Source of the DNA: Thermogemmatispora tikiterensis | GTDB taxonomy: Bacteria; Chloroflexota; Ktedonobacteria; Ktedonobacterales; Ktedonobacteraceae | Assembly: GCF_003268475.1 (NCBI RefSeq) | Contig: NZ_MCIF01000002.1 | Coordinates: 2,381,581-2,445,580, forward strand | Reading direction: 5' to 3' | Length of the DNA stretch: 64,000 nt | Part shown: in pieces, positions 27,757-37,024 of the stretch | Numbering within the stretch: position 1 is the stretch's first letter | Layout: each line of letters starts with the position of its first letter | Position numbers and translations under genes: made by a program | Notes under the pieces: generated by a model | What the model saw: the letters and a program-made list of their open reading frames with translations, nothing else | Databases searched by the model: none | What the model was told of the DNA's origin: nothing

Positions 27757-29133
27757 ATGGCAGCAAGAGAAGAACTCGATGAATACGGCTATCCCCTGCG
27801 TCCGCCAGCTCGGCGCCGCCTGCGCAAGCTGTTCATCCAGATCAGTAAACGCACGCTGCTGACGACCATCTACCTGGCGCTGAGCAGCTACGGCTTGCTC
27901 CTGCGCTGCGCGCGCCTGGTACGACGCCATGAGCCGCTCGACCCGCAGCGCTTCAGGCCGCGGCGCATCCTGGTTATTCGCCTGGACCTGATCGGCGATC
28001 TGGTCCTCTCGCTCACGCTGGTGCACGCCCTCAAGCGGACCTATCCCGAGGCGGAGATCGATTTGCTGGCAATGCCTTCAACAGCGCCAATCGCCGGCGC
28101 CGATCCCGCTCTGGCCCAGATCATTACCTACGATCCGAACATCTGGCGCCGGCCCAAAGCGCTCGTTCGTCGCCAGAACTGGCGCGAGGCCGCGGCTCTC
28201 CTACGCCGGCTACGGGCCAGGCGCTATGAGCTGGCTGTGAGCGTCTTTGGCCCCTGGGCGGCGCTGCTGGCCCTCTTGAGCGGCGCCCGACGACGGGTCG
28301 GCTTCGCCGGCGAGGGTTACGCCGGCTTTATGACCGATCCCGTCCCGGGCCGTCACTGGCAGCCCGGCGATCGCCGTCACGAAGTCGATTATTGCCTGGA
28401 ACTGGCACGCGCAGCAGGCGTCAGCCTCCAACCAGAAGATCGCTTCCCGCGCCTCCATGTCGATCCACAAGCCCGCCTCGAGGTGGAGAGGCTCCTCAAG
28501 CGTCTTGATCCTGCGATCGACCTGGACGACGTGCCGGAACACGTTGCCGGGTCACGCGCGAGACCACTGGTGGTCTGTCACGTGGCCTCACATAACGGCT
28601 ATGCCAAGCGCTGGCCTATCCCCTACTGGGCACGTTTGCTGACAGGTCTGGCTCGGGAGACTCAGGCCCACCTGGTTCTCACCGGTGCCAGGGGCGACCT
28701 GCCAGTCATTCTGGCCATCCTCCAGCGCCTGGACGGTTCTACGCCGGTGCTTAACCTGGCTGGAGAGACTAGCCTGCCTCAGCTGGCAGCCCTGATGCAG
28801 ATGGCCGACCTGGTGATTAGCGGCGACAGTGGCCCGATGCACATCGCGGCGGCCACCGGGGTTCCTTTGATCGCTATCCACGGTCCGACCGACCCGGCCC
28901 TTAGTGGACCAGTCAGCCCGCAGGCCACAATCGTACGCAGCGGTATCTGGTGCAGTCCTTGTTATGATGCCCGTAGTCCAGCCGACTGTCGTTTCCATAC
29001 CGTCCAGTGCATGAAGGACGTCACGCCGGAGCGGGTGCTGGCCCTGGCCTTGCGCCGCCTCCAGGAACGGCAGCCAGCCCCATCCGCGGCGGCCCGTCCT
29101 GCTAACCCCGAACAGCCGGGCCAGAGTCACTAG
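27757..29133 (+). CDS. Glycosyltransferase family 9, third of four
   Basis: 458 aa. Conserved features: ILVIRLDLIGDLVLSLTLVHALKRTYP, VSVFGPW, RVGFAGEGY, HVASHNGYAKRWPIPYWARLL, LNLAGETSLPQLAALMQ and ISGDSGPMHIAAATGVPLIAIHGPTDP. The tail has CSPCYDARSPADCRFHTVQCMKDVTPERV, the typical GT9 Cys pattern. It lies 23 bases after the second GT9. The acceptor is unknown. Confidence 0.92.
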   Translation: MAAREELDEYGYPLRPPARRRLRKLFIQISKRTLLTTIYLALSSYGLLLRCARLVRRHEPLDPQRFRPRRILVIRLDLIGDLVLSLTLVHALKRTYPEAEIDLLAMPSTAPIAGADPALAQIITYDPNIWRRPKALVRRQNWREAAALLRRLRARRYELAVSVFGPWAALLALLSGARRRVGFAGEGYAGFMTDPVPGRHWQPGDRRHEVDYCLELARAAGVSLQPEDRFPRLHVDPQARLEVERLLKRLDPAIDLDDVPEHVAGSRARPLVVCHVASHNGYAKRWPIPYWARLLTGLARETQAHLVLTGARGDLPVILAILQRLDGSTPVLNLAGETSLPQLAALMQMADLVISGDSGPMHIAAATGVPLIAIHGPTDPALSGPVSPQATIVRSGIWCSPCYDARSPADCRFHTVQCMKDVTPERVLALALRRLQERQPAPSAAARPANPEQPGQSH

Positions 29134-29167
29134 TCCCTTGACCTTTGCAGAGGAGGCAGTTACAGTA

Positions 29168-30430
29168 GTGCAGCAGCAACGCGCATCCTTGAGAACGCCT
29201 TCACCAGAGCCGGAGCAGCAGCAGTCAATTCGCTTGCCAGCGGAGGCGCGTCTCCTTGTAATCAAGCTGGCATCAATCGGCGACCTCTTGCTGGCGACGC
29301 CAGCCTTGCGCGCCTTGCGCGAGACCTATCCGCAGGCGCGCATCGACCTGCTCGTGACGCCCGGCTCCGCGGATTTGTTGGACGACTGGGAAGTCATCGA
29401 CGAAATCATTGTTCTTGATAAATACCTGTTCGATTCGCCAAAGCAGGTTTTGACCGATCCACTGCGGCTCAGAGGCCTCTTCCCGCTCTGGCAGCGCCTG
29501 CGCAGCGCCCATTACGATGCCGTGCTGCTCTTGCACCACCTGACTTTGCCCTTTGGTCGCTTGAAACATCAGCTGCTGGTGCGTGCTACAGGGGCGCGCT
29601 GGCGGGTGGGCCTGGATAACGGGCACGGCTGGTTTCTCAATGTACGCGTCAAAGATGAGGGCTTCGGAGCCATGCACGAAGCTGACTACAATCTGGCCGT
29701 TGCCGCAGCCGTCGGCGCTCACACCAGCGATCGGCGTCTGATCGTCCCCCTGAGCGAGGCGGAGCGGGAACAGGCCCGCTATCTACTTTATATAGATGAG
29801 GCTCCCGACCCTTTCATGCGCCCGATTATTGCCATGCACCCGGGCAGCGGCAGCTACAGCACCGCCCGCCGTTGGGCTCCCGAGCGCTTTGCAGCCCTGG
29901 CGGATACCCTTTATCGCGAGGTGGGAGGGCAACTGGTGCTTCTAGGGGGACCAGAAGAACGCGAGCTGCATCAGCATATTCTGAGCCTGCTGCGCTCGGG
30001 CCTGCCAGCGCGCAGCTTCGCCGGCAAAGGGAGCGTCAAGGTCACGACCGCTGTCCTGGAACAGGTCGATCTCTTTATCGGTAACGACGCGGGCGTCATG
30101 CACCTGGCCGCTGCTGCCGGCACACCCACGGTCGCTATCTTCGGCCTCTCCAACCATCGTGCCTGGGGACCCTATACCGGCGGAGTGCCGGGACGCCAGG
30201 CGATCGTTGTACGCCTCGACCTGCCCTGCATGCCCTGCTTCTATCGCGGCCACGAGCTGGGTACACCCGAGGGCTGTGCCACCCGCGACTGCCTGGCCCA
30301 ACTCGGTGTAGATCCAGTCGCCACCGCAGCGCGCAGCCTCTTACTCCAGGCTGGCTACCGGCCCTCTTTGCCTTTCCACTCTTCCCAGCCTTCTCAAGCG
30401 GGTCCGGGTATGCCCGGAGAGGGCCACTGA
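29168..30430 (+). CDS. Glycosyltransferase family 9, fourth of four
   Basis: 420 aa from GTG 29168, chosen because AGGAGG (29151-29156) lies 11 bases upstream. A TTG at 29138 has no such site. GT9 motifs: LLVIKLASIGDLLLATPALRALRETYP, WRVGLDNG, AMHPGSGSYSTARRWAPERFA, VLLGGPEER, IGNDAGVMHLAAAAGTPTVAIFGLS and the tail CMPCFYRGHELGTPEGCATRDC. It closes a run of four paralogues on one strand, so a set of different linkages in one polymer is likely. Confidence 0.92.
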   Translation: MQQQRASLRTPSPEPEQQQSIRLPAEARLLVIKLASIGDLLLATPALRALRETYPQARIDLLVTPGSADLLDDWEVIDEIIVLDKYLFDSPKQVLTDPLRLRGLFPLWQRLRSAHYDAVLLLHHLTLPFGRLKHQLLVRATGARWRVGLDNGHGWFLNVRVKDEGFGAMHEADYNLAVAAAVGAHTSDRRLIVPLSEAEREQARYLLYIDEAPDPFMRPIIAMHPGSGSYSTARRWAPERFAALADTLYREVGGQLVLLGGPEERELHQHILSLLRSGLPARSFAGKGSVKVTTAVLEQVDLFIGNDAGVMHLAAAAGTPTVAIFGLSNHRAWGPYTGGVPGRQAIVVRLDLPCMPCFYRGHELGTPEGCATRDCLAQLGVDPVATAARSLLLQAGYRPSLPFHSSQPSQAGPGMPGEGH

Positions 30431-30489
30431 AGATGAGCCATCGATCTGAGGAGCGCAGGCAATCAGGGGCTGGTCGCCGCTTCGCCTGC

Positions 30490-31785
30490 CTAAACTCTGG
30501 TTCCAGCCTCAGCCTGCTGGCGATCAGACTGGCCGGCACGACGCTTTACTGGACGGGAGAAATTGCCGATCTCCACCTCGGGCAGCTCTCGACGCAGAAT
30601 CTCAATCAGGGTGCGCATACCCAGGGCCTTGCCTAGCGAATCGAGAGGGGGAAGACGCGGCAAGAGCACCTCGGGATCGATGTTCAGATTGCGGAGCTGG
30701 ATCAAACGCAAGCCTGTCTCACGTGCAAAAGCCAGCAGCGCCTCCACTTCGCGCTCGCGATCGATCAGACCAGGGAAGCAAAGCAGATTGATAGAGGCAT
30801 AGACGCCGGCATCACGGGCGCGTTTGAGCGACTCCTTCACATCGGCAAGCGTATACCCAATCGGGCGATAATAAGCTGTATAGGTCTCCTCACGGCCAGA
30901 GATGGTACTGGCACGCAGCATATCGAGGCCGGCATCATAGAGGCGCTGCAACCAGCGGGGATTACTCGCATTCGTATTGATGTTAATAACTCCGCGATCT
31001 GTACGTCGGCGGATCTCGCGGATGGCCTGCTCGATGCGCCGCCACTGCAGCAACGGCTCGCCTTCGCAACCCTGACCAAAGCTCACAATCGCCTCCTCAG
31101 CCTGCTCCAGATGGGGAACGGCCACTTCCACAATCTCCTCTACCGTCGGCACAAAGGTCAGGCGGTCCTGAGGCGAGATCAACTGCTCTTCTTCCTGCTT
31201 CGAGATACAACCTACACAGCGAGCATTGCAGCCAGGAGAAACGGCAATAGCCATCTCCCAGCGGCCAAAAAATAGATTACTGGCCGTCGGACAATAGTAG
31301 TCTAGTGCACAATGGGCATGCTGCTTCACCACGCGATTGTGAGGATAGGCCGCCAGCTTCTCCTGGACAAGACGCTCCAGGGTGCGACGCGGGAAGGCTC
31401 GCGGATGCCACTTGTGCGGATCATCGGTTCGCAGTGCCGCCACAAAGAGCCGTCCCTTCAGGCCGGCCACAGCACAGTAGCCAAAAAAAGGGAGCGGACC
31501 ACTCTCAGGATCTTTGCTATAAGCTGGCAGATGAGTACGTGTATAACCAATCGGCAGCAGCGCCGCCAGGGCCCAGACTTCCCGACGCTGCAAGGTGCGA
31601 CGCTGACCAGCCGCGTCCAGTCCCACAGGCAGGCGACCAGGGAGCATCGAGAGTGTCGCCCCATCGGGGAGAGGAATCAGTTCCTCAGCCCGGAGTGGAC
31701 TCCCATCAAAGGCCAGTGCGCGCAGACCTCGCTCTTCACGAACCTCCCCACGCGCCGTTGAATAAACAAGATACGGTTCCTTCAT
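30490..31785 (-). CDS. Radical SAM protein
   Basis: 431 aa. The AVSPGCNARCVGCISKQ segment carries the CX3CX2C [4Fe-4S] ligands in the middle of the protein. It is followed by AIVSFGQGCEGEPLLQ (GGE-like SAM contact) and a barrel with INTNASNPRWLQRL and SINLLCFPGLIDREREVEALL. About 170 residues precede the cluster motif, an unusually long N-terminal domain. It resembles uncharacterised activase-like radical SAM proteins. The reaction is unknown. AGAGGTG precedes ATG 31785. It converges with the GT9 genes. Confidence 0.88.
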   Translation of the reverse strand: MKEPYLVYSTARGEVREERGLRALAFDGSPLRAEELIPLPDGATLSMLPGRLPVGLDAAGQRRTLQRREVWALAALLPIGYTRTHLPAYSKDPESGPLPFFGYCAVAGLKGRLFVAALRTDDPHKWHPRAFPRRTLERLVQEKLAAYPHNRVVKQHAHCALDYYCPTASNLFFGRWEMAIAVSPGCNARCVGCISKQEEEQLISPQDRLTFVPTVEEIVEVAVPHLEQAEEAIVSFGQGCEGEPLLQWRRIEQAIREIRRRTDRGVININTNASNPRWLQRLYDAGLDMLRASTISGREETYTAYYRPIGYTLADVKESLKRARDAGVYASINLLCFPGLIDREREVEALLAFARETGLRLIQLRNLNIDPEVLLPRLPPLDSLGKALGMRTLIEILRRELPEVEIGNFSRPVKRRAGQSDRQQAEAGTRV

Positions 31786-32072
31786 AGCACCTCTTGCGCT
31801 CTGCTCATCACTTAGCAAGGACAAGACGAGCGCCTGATCATGGATGCTCTCCACCTGCCGCAGTTGTTGCCCACTGATACCCACAAGAGAACGAAGTCAG
31901 CCAACAAGCGAGCGAAAAAGGTAAAGAACACTCCCAGCAGAAGACAGGCACAGCTCACCTGGATGCCGCACTTGATTTTGCCCACAACGCAGGCGCAGCA
32001 AGGCGACAGCGGCGACAGAGAGCGTGCGTTGTCTGAGAGGGGATGAACGCCCCTGGCTGGAAGCTGAGTCGC

Positions 32073-32375
32073 TCAGTGGACGACCGGCGGTATGGCCGGC
32101 AGCTGCGGATTGGTCGGAGGCCCTTCGGAACACTCGTCTTCTAAGAATCTGGAGTGAGTGCTACCGGCCTGGGTCTGAGCCTGGGCAGGCAAACGCTGCT
32201 CCAACTCCGACATCTCCTCATAGACAAAGCTTAGCAGAATATGATTGTTCAGCACGCTCTGGCAGACATGACGGATGCGGGGGCGCTCGGCCTCCATCCA
32301 GGCATTGATGGCCGCCTCAAGGGCGGAGATGCTATCGCCGCACTGGGCACTATCAAAGCCTTTGTATCGATACAC
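32073..32375 (-). CDS. Small protein of unknown function
   Basis: 100 aa from a GTG start with AAAGGA 8 bases upstream. The first 65 residues look like a compact helical domain (SISALEAAINAWMEAERPRIRHVCQSVL, LLSFVYEEMSELEQRL). The remainder is a Pro/Gln-rich tail. No family recognised. It lies 78 bases downstream of aroA on the same strand and may be co-transcribed. Confidence 0.55.
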   Translation of the reverse strand: MYRYKGFDSAQCGDSISALEAAINAWMEAERPRIRHVCQSVLNNHILLSFVYEEMSELEQRLPAQAQTQAGSTHSRFLEDECSEGPPTNPQLPAIPPVVH

Positions 32376-32453
32376 CCCTCTGTCCTTTCCCTGCTAGAAC
32401 ACTCAGGCAGACTCAGGTACACGACGCTTTCTATCATCCATCTGGACAAGAGT

Positions 32454-33821
32454 TTACCACGAAAGCGCAGGACTGACCACTGCCCCCAGGCGCTGTAGCT
32501 CAGAGAAGAAGTGCGGGAAGCTCTTGGCAACATGCTCCACCCCACGCAGCGACAGCCCGAGACGGCTGCGCATCCCCACGATTGTCAGAGCCTGCAGCAA
32601 GCGATGATCACTATGGCCATCGACCCAGACCCCACCCTCGACGCCCTCTGGCTGCCCCTCAACCACAATGGCATCCGGCAAAGGAGTCACACGGCAGCCA
32701 GCACGCTGCAGCTCGGCGCAGAGATCGTTAATGCGATCCGACTCCTTATAGTGGAGATTCTCGACGTTGTAGAAGACACTACGCCCCTCAGCAAAGCAGG
32801 CCAGAGCCACCAACACAGGAATACAGTCGATGATCCTGCTACCATCCAGCTCCAGCCCGCGCAGGGGTCGCCCACCACGCACACACAAGGTCTCGCCTTC
32901 GCGCTGGAGATCGCAGCCCATCGCCAGCAGCGCCGCCACCAACGCCTCGCCATCCTCCTCACCCTCCGGCAAGCGTCCAAGCCGTAGCTCACTGGCGGGA
33001 TCGGGCATCGCCGCACAGGCCGCCAGCAGCGCCGCCGCCGAAGGATAATCACCAGGCACCACATAAGTACCCGCCCGGTAGGCTTGCGGGGCCGGCACCT
33101 GGAAGCGCCGGAGAGCAGCATCGTGCTCAATGACAATCCCCGCCTGACGCAGGACTTTGAGCGTCAACTCCACCATCACCTGAGAGGTTAAGCCGTCAAC
33201 AACCTCGATTGTCAGCGGTTCAGCAAGCAAAGGGGCCAGAAAGAGCAAAGCGCTCACATATTGGGAACTGCGCGCTCCCGAGACCACTACCTGACCGCCA
33301 TGCGGCTGGCCTCCATAGAGCGTAATCGGCAGATAGCCCTCCGGTCCCTGAGCCTCGACTCGCACGCCCAGAGACTCCAGCGCCTGCAGCAGCTCGCGAT
33401 TTGGCCTGCGCCCCAACGACTGCGGCTGATCAGTCACAAAGGTCACCTGGGGCAGCCAGGCGGCGACGCCGAGCAAGAGGCGTAGTACTGCTCCTGCATT
33501 GCCGACGTTGATCAGAACCGCTCCCGTGGCCCGAGGTCGCCCGACACCTCTCACCTGCAAGCGCTCGCCCGGTTCTCCCAGCCAGTCGAGCTGCGCCCCC
33601 AAGGCGCGACAGCCACGGAAAAGCGCCTCGCTGTCCTCGCTAAGAGCGGGGAAGAGAATCTGGCTCTCTCCCTCGGCCAGGGTTGCCGCTAACAGGTAAC
33701 GCAAGGTATAGTACTTGGAAGAGGGAAACGACGGTTCCCCCCGCAGCAACGTTGTCGGCGCAATCGAGAGACTGCGTCCTGGCTTGCCCGCCGCTGTGGT
33801 TCTCGCGTCTCGTTGTTCCAT
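32454..33821 (-). CDS. aroA: 3-phosphoshikimate 1-carboxyvinyltransferase (EPSP synthase), divergent
   Basis: 455 aa, two-domain EPSP synthase fold. It condenses shikimate-3-phosphate with phosphoenolpyruvate. Conserved: SSQYVSALL, PGDYPSAAALLAACA, ENLHYKESDRI and DGHSDHRLLQAL. Altered: the N-terminal PGDKSxxxR is PSSKYYTLR (Lys and Arg kept, Ser replaced by Tyr), and GNAGTAxR is GNAGAVLR (Thr lost), both in the PEP and glyphosate site. Function as EPSP synthase is likely but a related enolpyruvyl transfer cannot be excluded. No other aro genes are nearby. Confidence 0.85.
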   Translation of the reverse strand: MEQRDARTTAAGKPGRSLSIAPTTLLRGEPSFPSSKYYTLRYLLAATLAEGESQILFPALSEDSEALFRGCRALGAQLDWLGEPGERLQVRGVGRPRATGAVLINVGNAGAVLRLLLGVAAWLPQVTFVTDQPQSLGRRPNRELLQALESLGVRVEAQGPEGYLPITLYGGQPHGGQVVVSGARSSQYVSALLFLAPLLAEPLTIEVVDGLTSQVMVELTLKVLRQAGIVIEHDAALRRFQVPAPQAYRAGTYVVPGDYPSAAALLAACAAMPDPASELRLGRLPEGEEDGEALVAALLAMGCDLQREGETLCVRGGRPLRGLELDGSRIIDCIPVLVALACFAEGRSVFYNVENLHYKESDRINDLCAELQRAGCRVTPLPDAIVVEGQPEGVEGGVWVDGHSDHRLLQALTIVGMRSRLGLSLRGVEHVAKSFPHFFSELQRLGAVVSPALSW

Positions 33822-34172
33822 CTCTCATTAGCCTGGCTCATGCACGAACATCTCACGTCCCATCAGGCTGCCCTGCCAAGAAGCAGCACACCGCCTTGTA
33901 GCACGCAGCAGAGCCATATTCATCTTGCGCAACAGCCCCGCCAGCAGGCCGGAGCTTGTCTTCAAGATAGTATCACGCCGGTGTGCTTTTTCTCAAGAGG
34001 CGAAAGAAAGAGATGACATGCAAGCCAGCCGATGCAACTTTGTGGTCAGCAGCCAGGGCGACATATGTCTCTTGCTCGCTTTACAAAAGGATTACACTGC
34101 ACATACAAGTCACGCTACACTTTATAGTGCATCATTTTATCTTTTCAACAAGGGAAAAGTCATAGCTATCAA
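33822..34172. other. Intergenic region, nothing recognised
   Basis: About 350 bases between divergent aroA and the flavoprotein gene. The right part is unusually AT-rich. No gene is supported here. Confidence 0.35.
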
Positions 34173-34221
34173 TTGACTAAAAATGTATATTCTGCTATAC
34201 TAGGATTCCATATAGCAGAAT
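34173..34221 (+). promoter_or_regulatory. Consensus promoter with overlapping 11-bp palindrome
   Basis: TTGACT (34173-34178), a 17-base spacer and TATACT (34196-34201), preceded by TG, make a near-perfect housekeeping promoter. ATTCTGCTATA (34189-34199) and TATAGCAGAAT (34211-34221) are exact inverted repeats that cover the -10 and start site, so a repressor probably binds there. Confidence 0.7.
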
Positions 34222-34243
34222 TTCTAGGAGGCGCCAGACGATC

Positions 34244-35455
34244 GTGAAACAAGACCATTTTGTCATCGTGGGAGCGGGGATCGTGGGACTGGCGACGGCC
34301 TATGCGCTGCTGGCCCGAGGCATAGAGCGCGTCACCGTACTGGAGCAGGAAGTTGTCGATCATCCGCGCTCTACCTCTCACGGAGCCTCGCGTCTATTAC
34401 GCTTTGAATACGGAGCTAATGCTCTCTACTCGCAAATGGTTATACTCAGTCTAAGTCGCTGGGTGGCATTGGAGCAGCTCACAAAGCGAACGCTCTATCT
34501 GCGCACAGGATTGCTCTTGCTCGGGCGAGAGGACGACGGGTTCACACTGGAAAGCTACCGCACGCTGCGGGCTTTAGGCTTGCCGACAGAGCGGCTAGCC
34601 GAGCAACAATGTCGCCGACGGTTTCCTCAATTTGAGACCCATGCCTTTGATCTATTGACCTATAACCTGGAAGCTGGTATTCTCCATGCCTCGACCGCCC
34701 TACGCGCTCTCAAAGCACTTGTGAGCGAGATGGGAGGAACAATTTGTGAGAGAACGCGCGTCTGTGCCCTCGATGCCAGCAGCCGGCAGCGGCCTCTTCG
34801 TCTGCGGCTAGCCGATGGAGCCACCATCAGCGCCGATCGTGTTGTCCTGGCCACCGGGCCTTGGGTTCACCGTCTGCTTGGCGAGCTGCATCTGCCCGTT
34901 CAGACAACCCGCCAGTATCTGCTCTATTTTGGAGGGCTGCCGCTCTCCAGCTTTGGTGTCCACAATTTCCCGGCCTTTATGGCCAATGATCTCTATGGGC
35001 TACCCATTCACAGCACCTACAGCGCCAACGGCGAGGGGCTACCCTGGCTCAAAGTTGCCTCTCACGCCACTGGCCCGGTGATCGATCCCGACGAGACGGA
35101 GCATCCTGCGCGAAGCCAGCAGCTTGTGCGTCAGGCCATCCACGATCTAGAGGAACTGCTTCCGGCCCTGCGACGGGCCTACCTGGCCCACGTTGGCAAA
35201 TGCATCTATGACATGAGCCCCGACGGCGATTTCATTATCGACCTCCTGCCCGCTGAGCCGCGCGTTGCCTTTGCGACGGGCCTCTCGGGCCACGGCTTCA
35301 AATTTGGTCCCTTGCTTGGTGAGCTGCTCAGCAGCTTAGTCTGTGGCGAGGAGCCCCTGGTACCGCTGACCCCTTTCCGCCTGGCACGCTTTCATGAGCG
35401 CGATGCTCTGAGCAGCCGCCAGCCCGGGCCTATTGATCAGCGGGCACCCAGGTAA
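34244..35455 (+). CDS. Sarcosine-oxidase-like FAD-dependent amine oxidase
   Basis: 403 aa of the DAO/monomeric sarcosine oxidase family. The Rossmann motif GAGIVGLATAYALLARG is at the N-terminus, and SHGASRLLRFEYG follows, like HGxSRIIRxxYG of the family. The motif KCIYDMSPDGDFIID near residue 320 matches the segment whose Cys binds FAD covalently. LSGHGFKFGPLLGELL closes the flavin site. Likely substrates are N-methyl amino acids or other secondary amines. The GTG start has AGGAGG 12 bases upstream. A strong promoter with an operator-like palindrome precedes it. Confidence 0.9.
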   Translation: MKQDHFVIVGAGIVGLATAYALLARGIERVTVLEQEVVDHPRSTSHGASRLLRFEYGANALYSQMVILSLSRWVALEQLTKRTLYLRTGLLLLGREDDGFTLESYRTLRALGLPTERLAEQQCRRRFPQFETHAFDLLTYNLEAGILHASTALRALKALVSEMGGTICERTRVCALDASSRQRPLRLRLADGATISADRVVLATGPWVHRLLGELHLPVQTTRQYLLYFGGLPLSSFGVHNFPAFMANDLYGLPIHSTYSANGEGLPWLKVASHATGPVIDPDETEHPARSQQLVRQAIHDLEELLPALRRAYLAHVGKCIYDMSPDGDFIIDLLPAEPRVAFATGLSGHGFKFGPLLGELLSSLVCGEEPLVPLTPFRLARFHERDALSSRQPGPIDQRAPR

Positions 35456-35864
35456 GCAGCGACCCATCGCCCGCGTCGAAGAGTAAGTAGAGGCGCGAGG
35501 CGATGGGTGCCACCCGCCCCAGAGGGCGCAGTGGATCATGGATTTGAAACGGTCCCAGCAGCTCAACCAGGCAGACCAGTCCTCGTCCGGCGAGCTGGGA
35601 AGCCAGCGTCTGCTCCGTCCGCCACCTGGCCAGCAGTGAGATCGCCTCGGCAACGGGAAGAAAGCGCACGCTACCAATGACGGGCACACTTCCAAACATG
35701 GTAGAGAGCGGAGGGTGCTCAGCGAGATAGGTGCGCACATCCTCCTCAGTGAAGGCAGGCAAGCCCTGTCGGCAACAGGGGATCGCCAGCCTCCCCTGCT
35801 CTCGCCCCTGCCGCTCTTCTCGATTGGAGTCCGAGCCTGCTCCGAAAGACAACCGGCTAGTCAT
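35430..35864 (-). CDS. Protein of unknown function
   Basis: 144 aa from ATG 35864 with GAGAGGTG 6 bases upstream. After a polar N-terminus the core LPAFTEEDVRTYLAEHPP...VIGSVRFLPVAEAISLLARWR... looks folded (alternating helix and strand). No family recognised. Its last 26 bases overlap the convergent flavoprotein gene. Confidence 0.6.
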   Translation of the reverse strand: MTSRLSFGAGSDSNREERQGREQGRLAIPCCRQGLPAFTEEDVRTYLAEHPPLSTMFGSVPVIGSVRFLPVAEAISLLARWRTEQTLASQLAGRGLVCLVELLGPFQIHDPLRPLGRVAPIASRLYLLFDAGDGSLLTWVPADQ

Positions 35865-36230
35865 ACTGCTCACCTCTCTAGTGACGATCGCCCATAGTCA
35901 GATTCTCGCTCTCGGTCAGAACATATTACCCGCATTATTTCAAGCGAGCATCATCATTATATAAGGGAGGAGCGTAGGGAAGCTGACAACAGCAGGCCCC
36001 GCATCGTCCTGCATCGCCCCGTCTCGCCAGGCAGGCAAGGCTAGACAGAGTCGCGCACAGTCAGGCAGGGCACTCGCGAAACAGCTCCTCCGGCGGACTA
36101 CTGCGCGGCATGGCGTCAACTTGCAGACGTCCTCTTTGTGAACTACAGTATGCTAGTTGTAAGACGGAGGCTGCTCCGTTCTAGGAATACCACAGGTGCT
36201 TTTTTGGAATTCAGGAGGAAGGAGAGACAT
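35865..36230. other. Intergenic region, nothing recognised
   Basis: 366 bases between divergent genes. Only the ribosome-binding site AGGAGGAAGGAG at the right end was recognised. Confidence 0.35.
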
Positions 36231-36476
36231 ATGGCACGAACACGCACACACCATGAGGAGACAGCAGGTCGTGAGATGGAACCTCCCACCGAGTTGCTCA
36301 CCGTGAGCGAGGTCGCCCAGCGGCTCCGCGTCGACGACACCACCGTGCGGCGCTGGATCAAGTCGGGCGCCCTGGAGGCCATCTTGCTCCCCCACCGGGG
36401 CAAACGGCAGGGCTACCGGGTCAAGAAGAGTACCCTCGATGCCCTGATTCATGGTACCACAGCGGTCAGCGTCTAG
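36231..36476 (+). CDS. Excisionase-type helix-turn-helix DNA-binding protein
   Basis: 81 aa. The segment LLTVSEVAQRLRVDDTTVRRWIKSGALEAILLPHRGKRQGYRVKKSTLDALI is the MerR/excisionase-like HTH_17 fold: helix-turn-helix, then a wing with RGxRxGYRV. It could be a recombination directionality factor or a small regulator. No integrase is adjacent. Two purine-rich ribosome-binding sites precede ATG 36231. Confidence 0.85.
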   Translation: MARTRTHHEETAGREMEPPTELLTVSEVAQRLRVDDTTVRRWIKSGALEAILLPHRGKRQGYRVKKSTLDALIHGTTAVSV

Positions 36477-37024
36477 ATGAAGGCCACTGAGAGCCTGGAG
36501 CCTGGTCTGATGCAGCCGGGCCAGGGAGGGCGACGCGGCACGGCATAGCCAGGAGCTGGTCGCTGGTCAAACTGAAGGGCAAGCAAACAAGGAGGAGAAA
36601 GGTATGAATGCTGAGTAGAGGCGGAGCGCTTAATCCCCCGCCGGACACCGCACCAGGCTCACTCAGCCAGCGAAGCACCGTGGAATAGGTACGTGGTGGA
36701 ACAGAGTCTCAGGCCGGCCCACCTTCAGCCTGCCAGGCCTCGCTCGGCTCCCACTTAGCGAGCGCCAAGGCCCGAGGTGCGCAATAAGAGTGGTGAGCCG
36801 GCTTTTCCCCCCTTGCACTAAAGCCACTCTCAGGCGCAAGGTAGGGGAAGAAAAGCAACACTCCGCACTACCACGCCTCAGGCAATAGCCCCGCTATCTT
36901 CCCCCTCTCCCCAGGCAGCAGGTTCCGTTCCACCCTAACCTGGCGTATGGCCGTGTTTGTATGCTATGCTATTAGAAAAGACTAGCAAGGGATCTGCTTT
37001 ATTGATAGCACAAAGGTGAAGGGA
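36477..37024. other. Intergenic region, nothing recognised
   Basis: 548 bases without a supported gene. A Shine-Dalgarno-like AGGAGAAAGG at about 36590 is followed by ATGAATGCTGAGTAG, which encodes only four residues. No repeat was seen. Confidence 0.35.
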
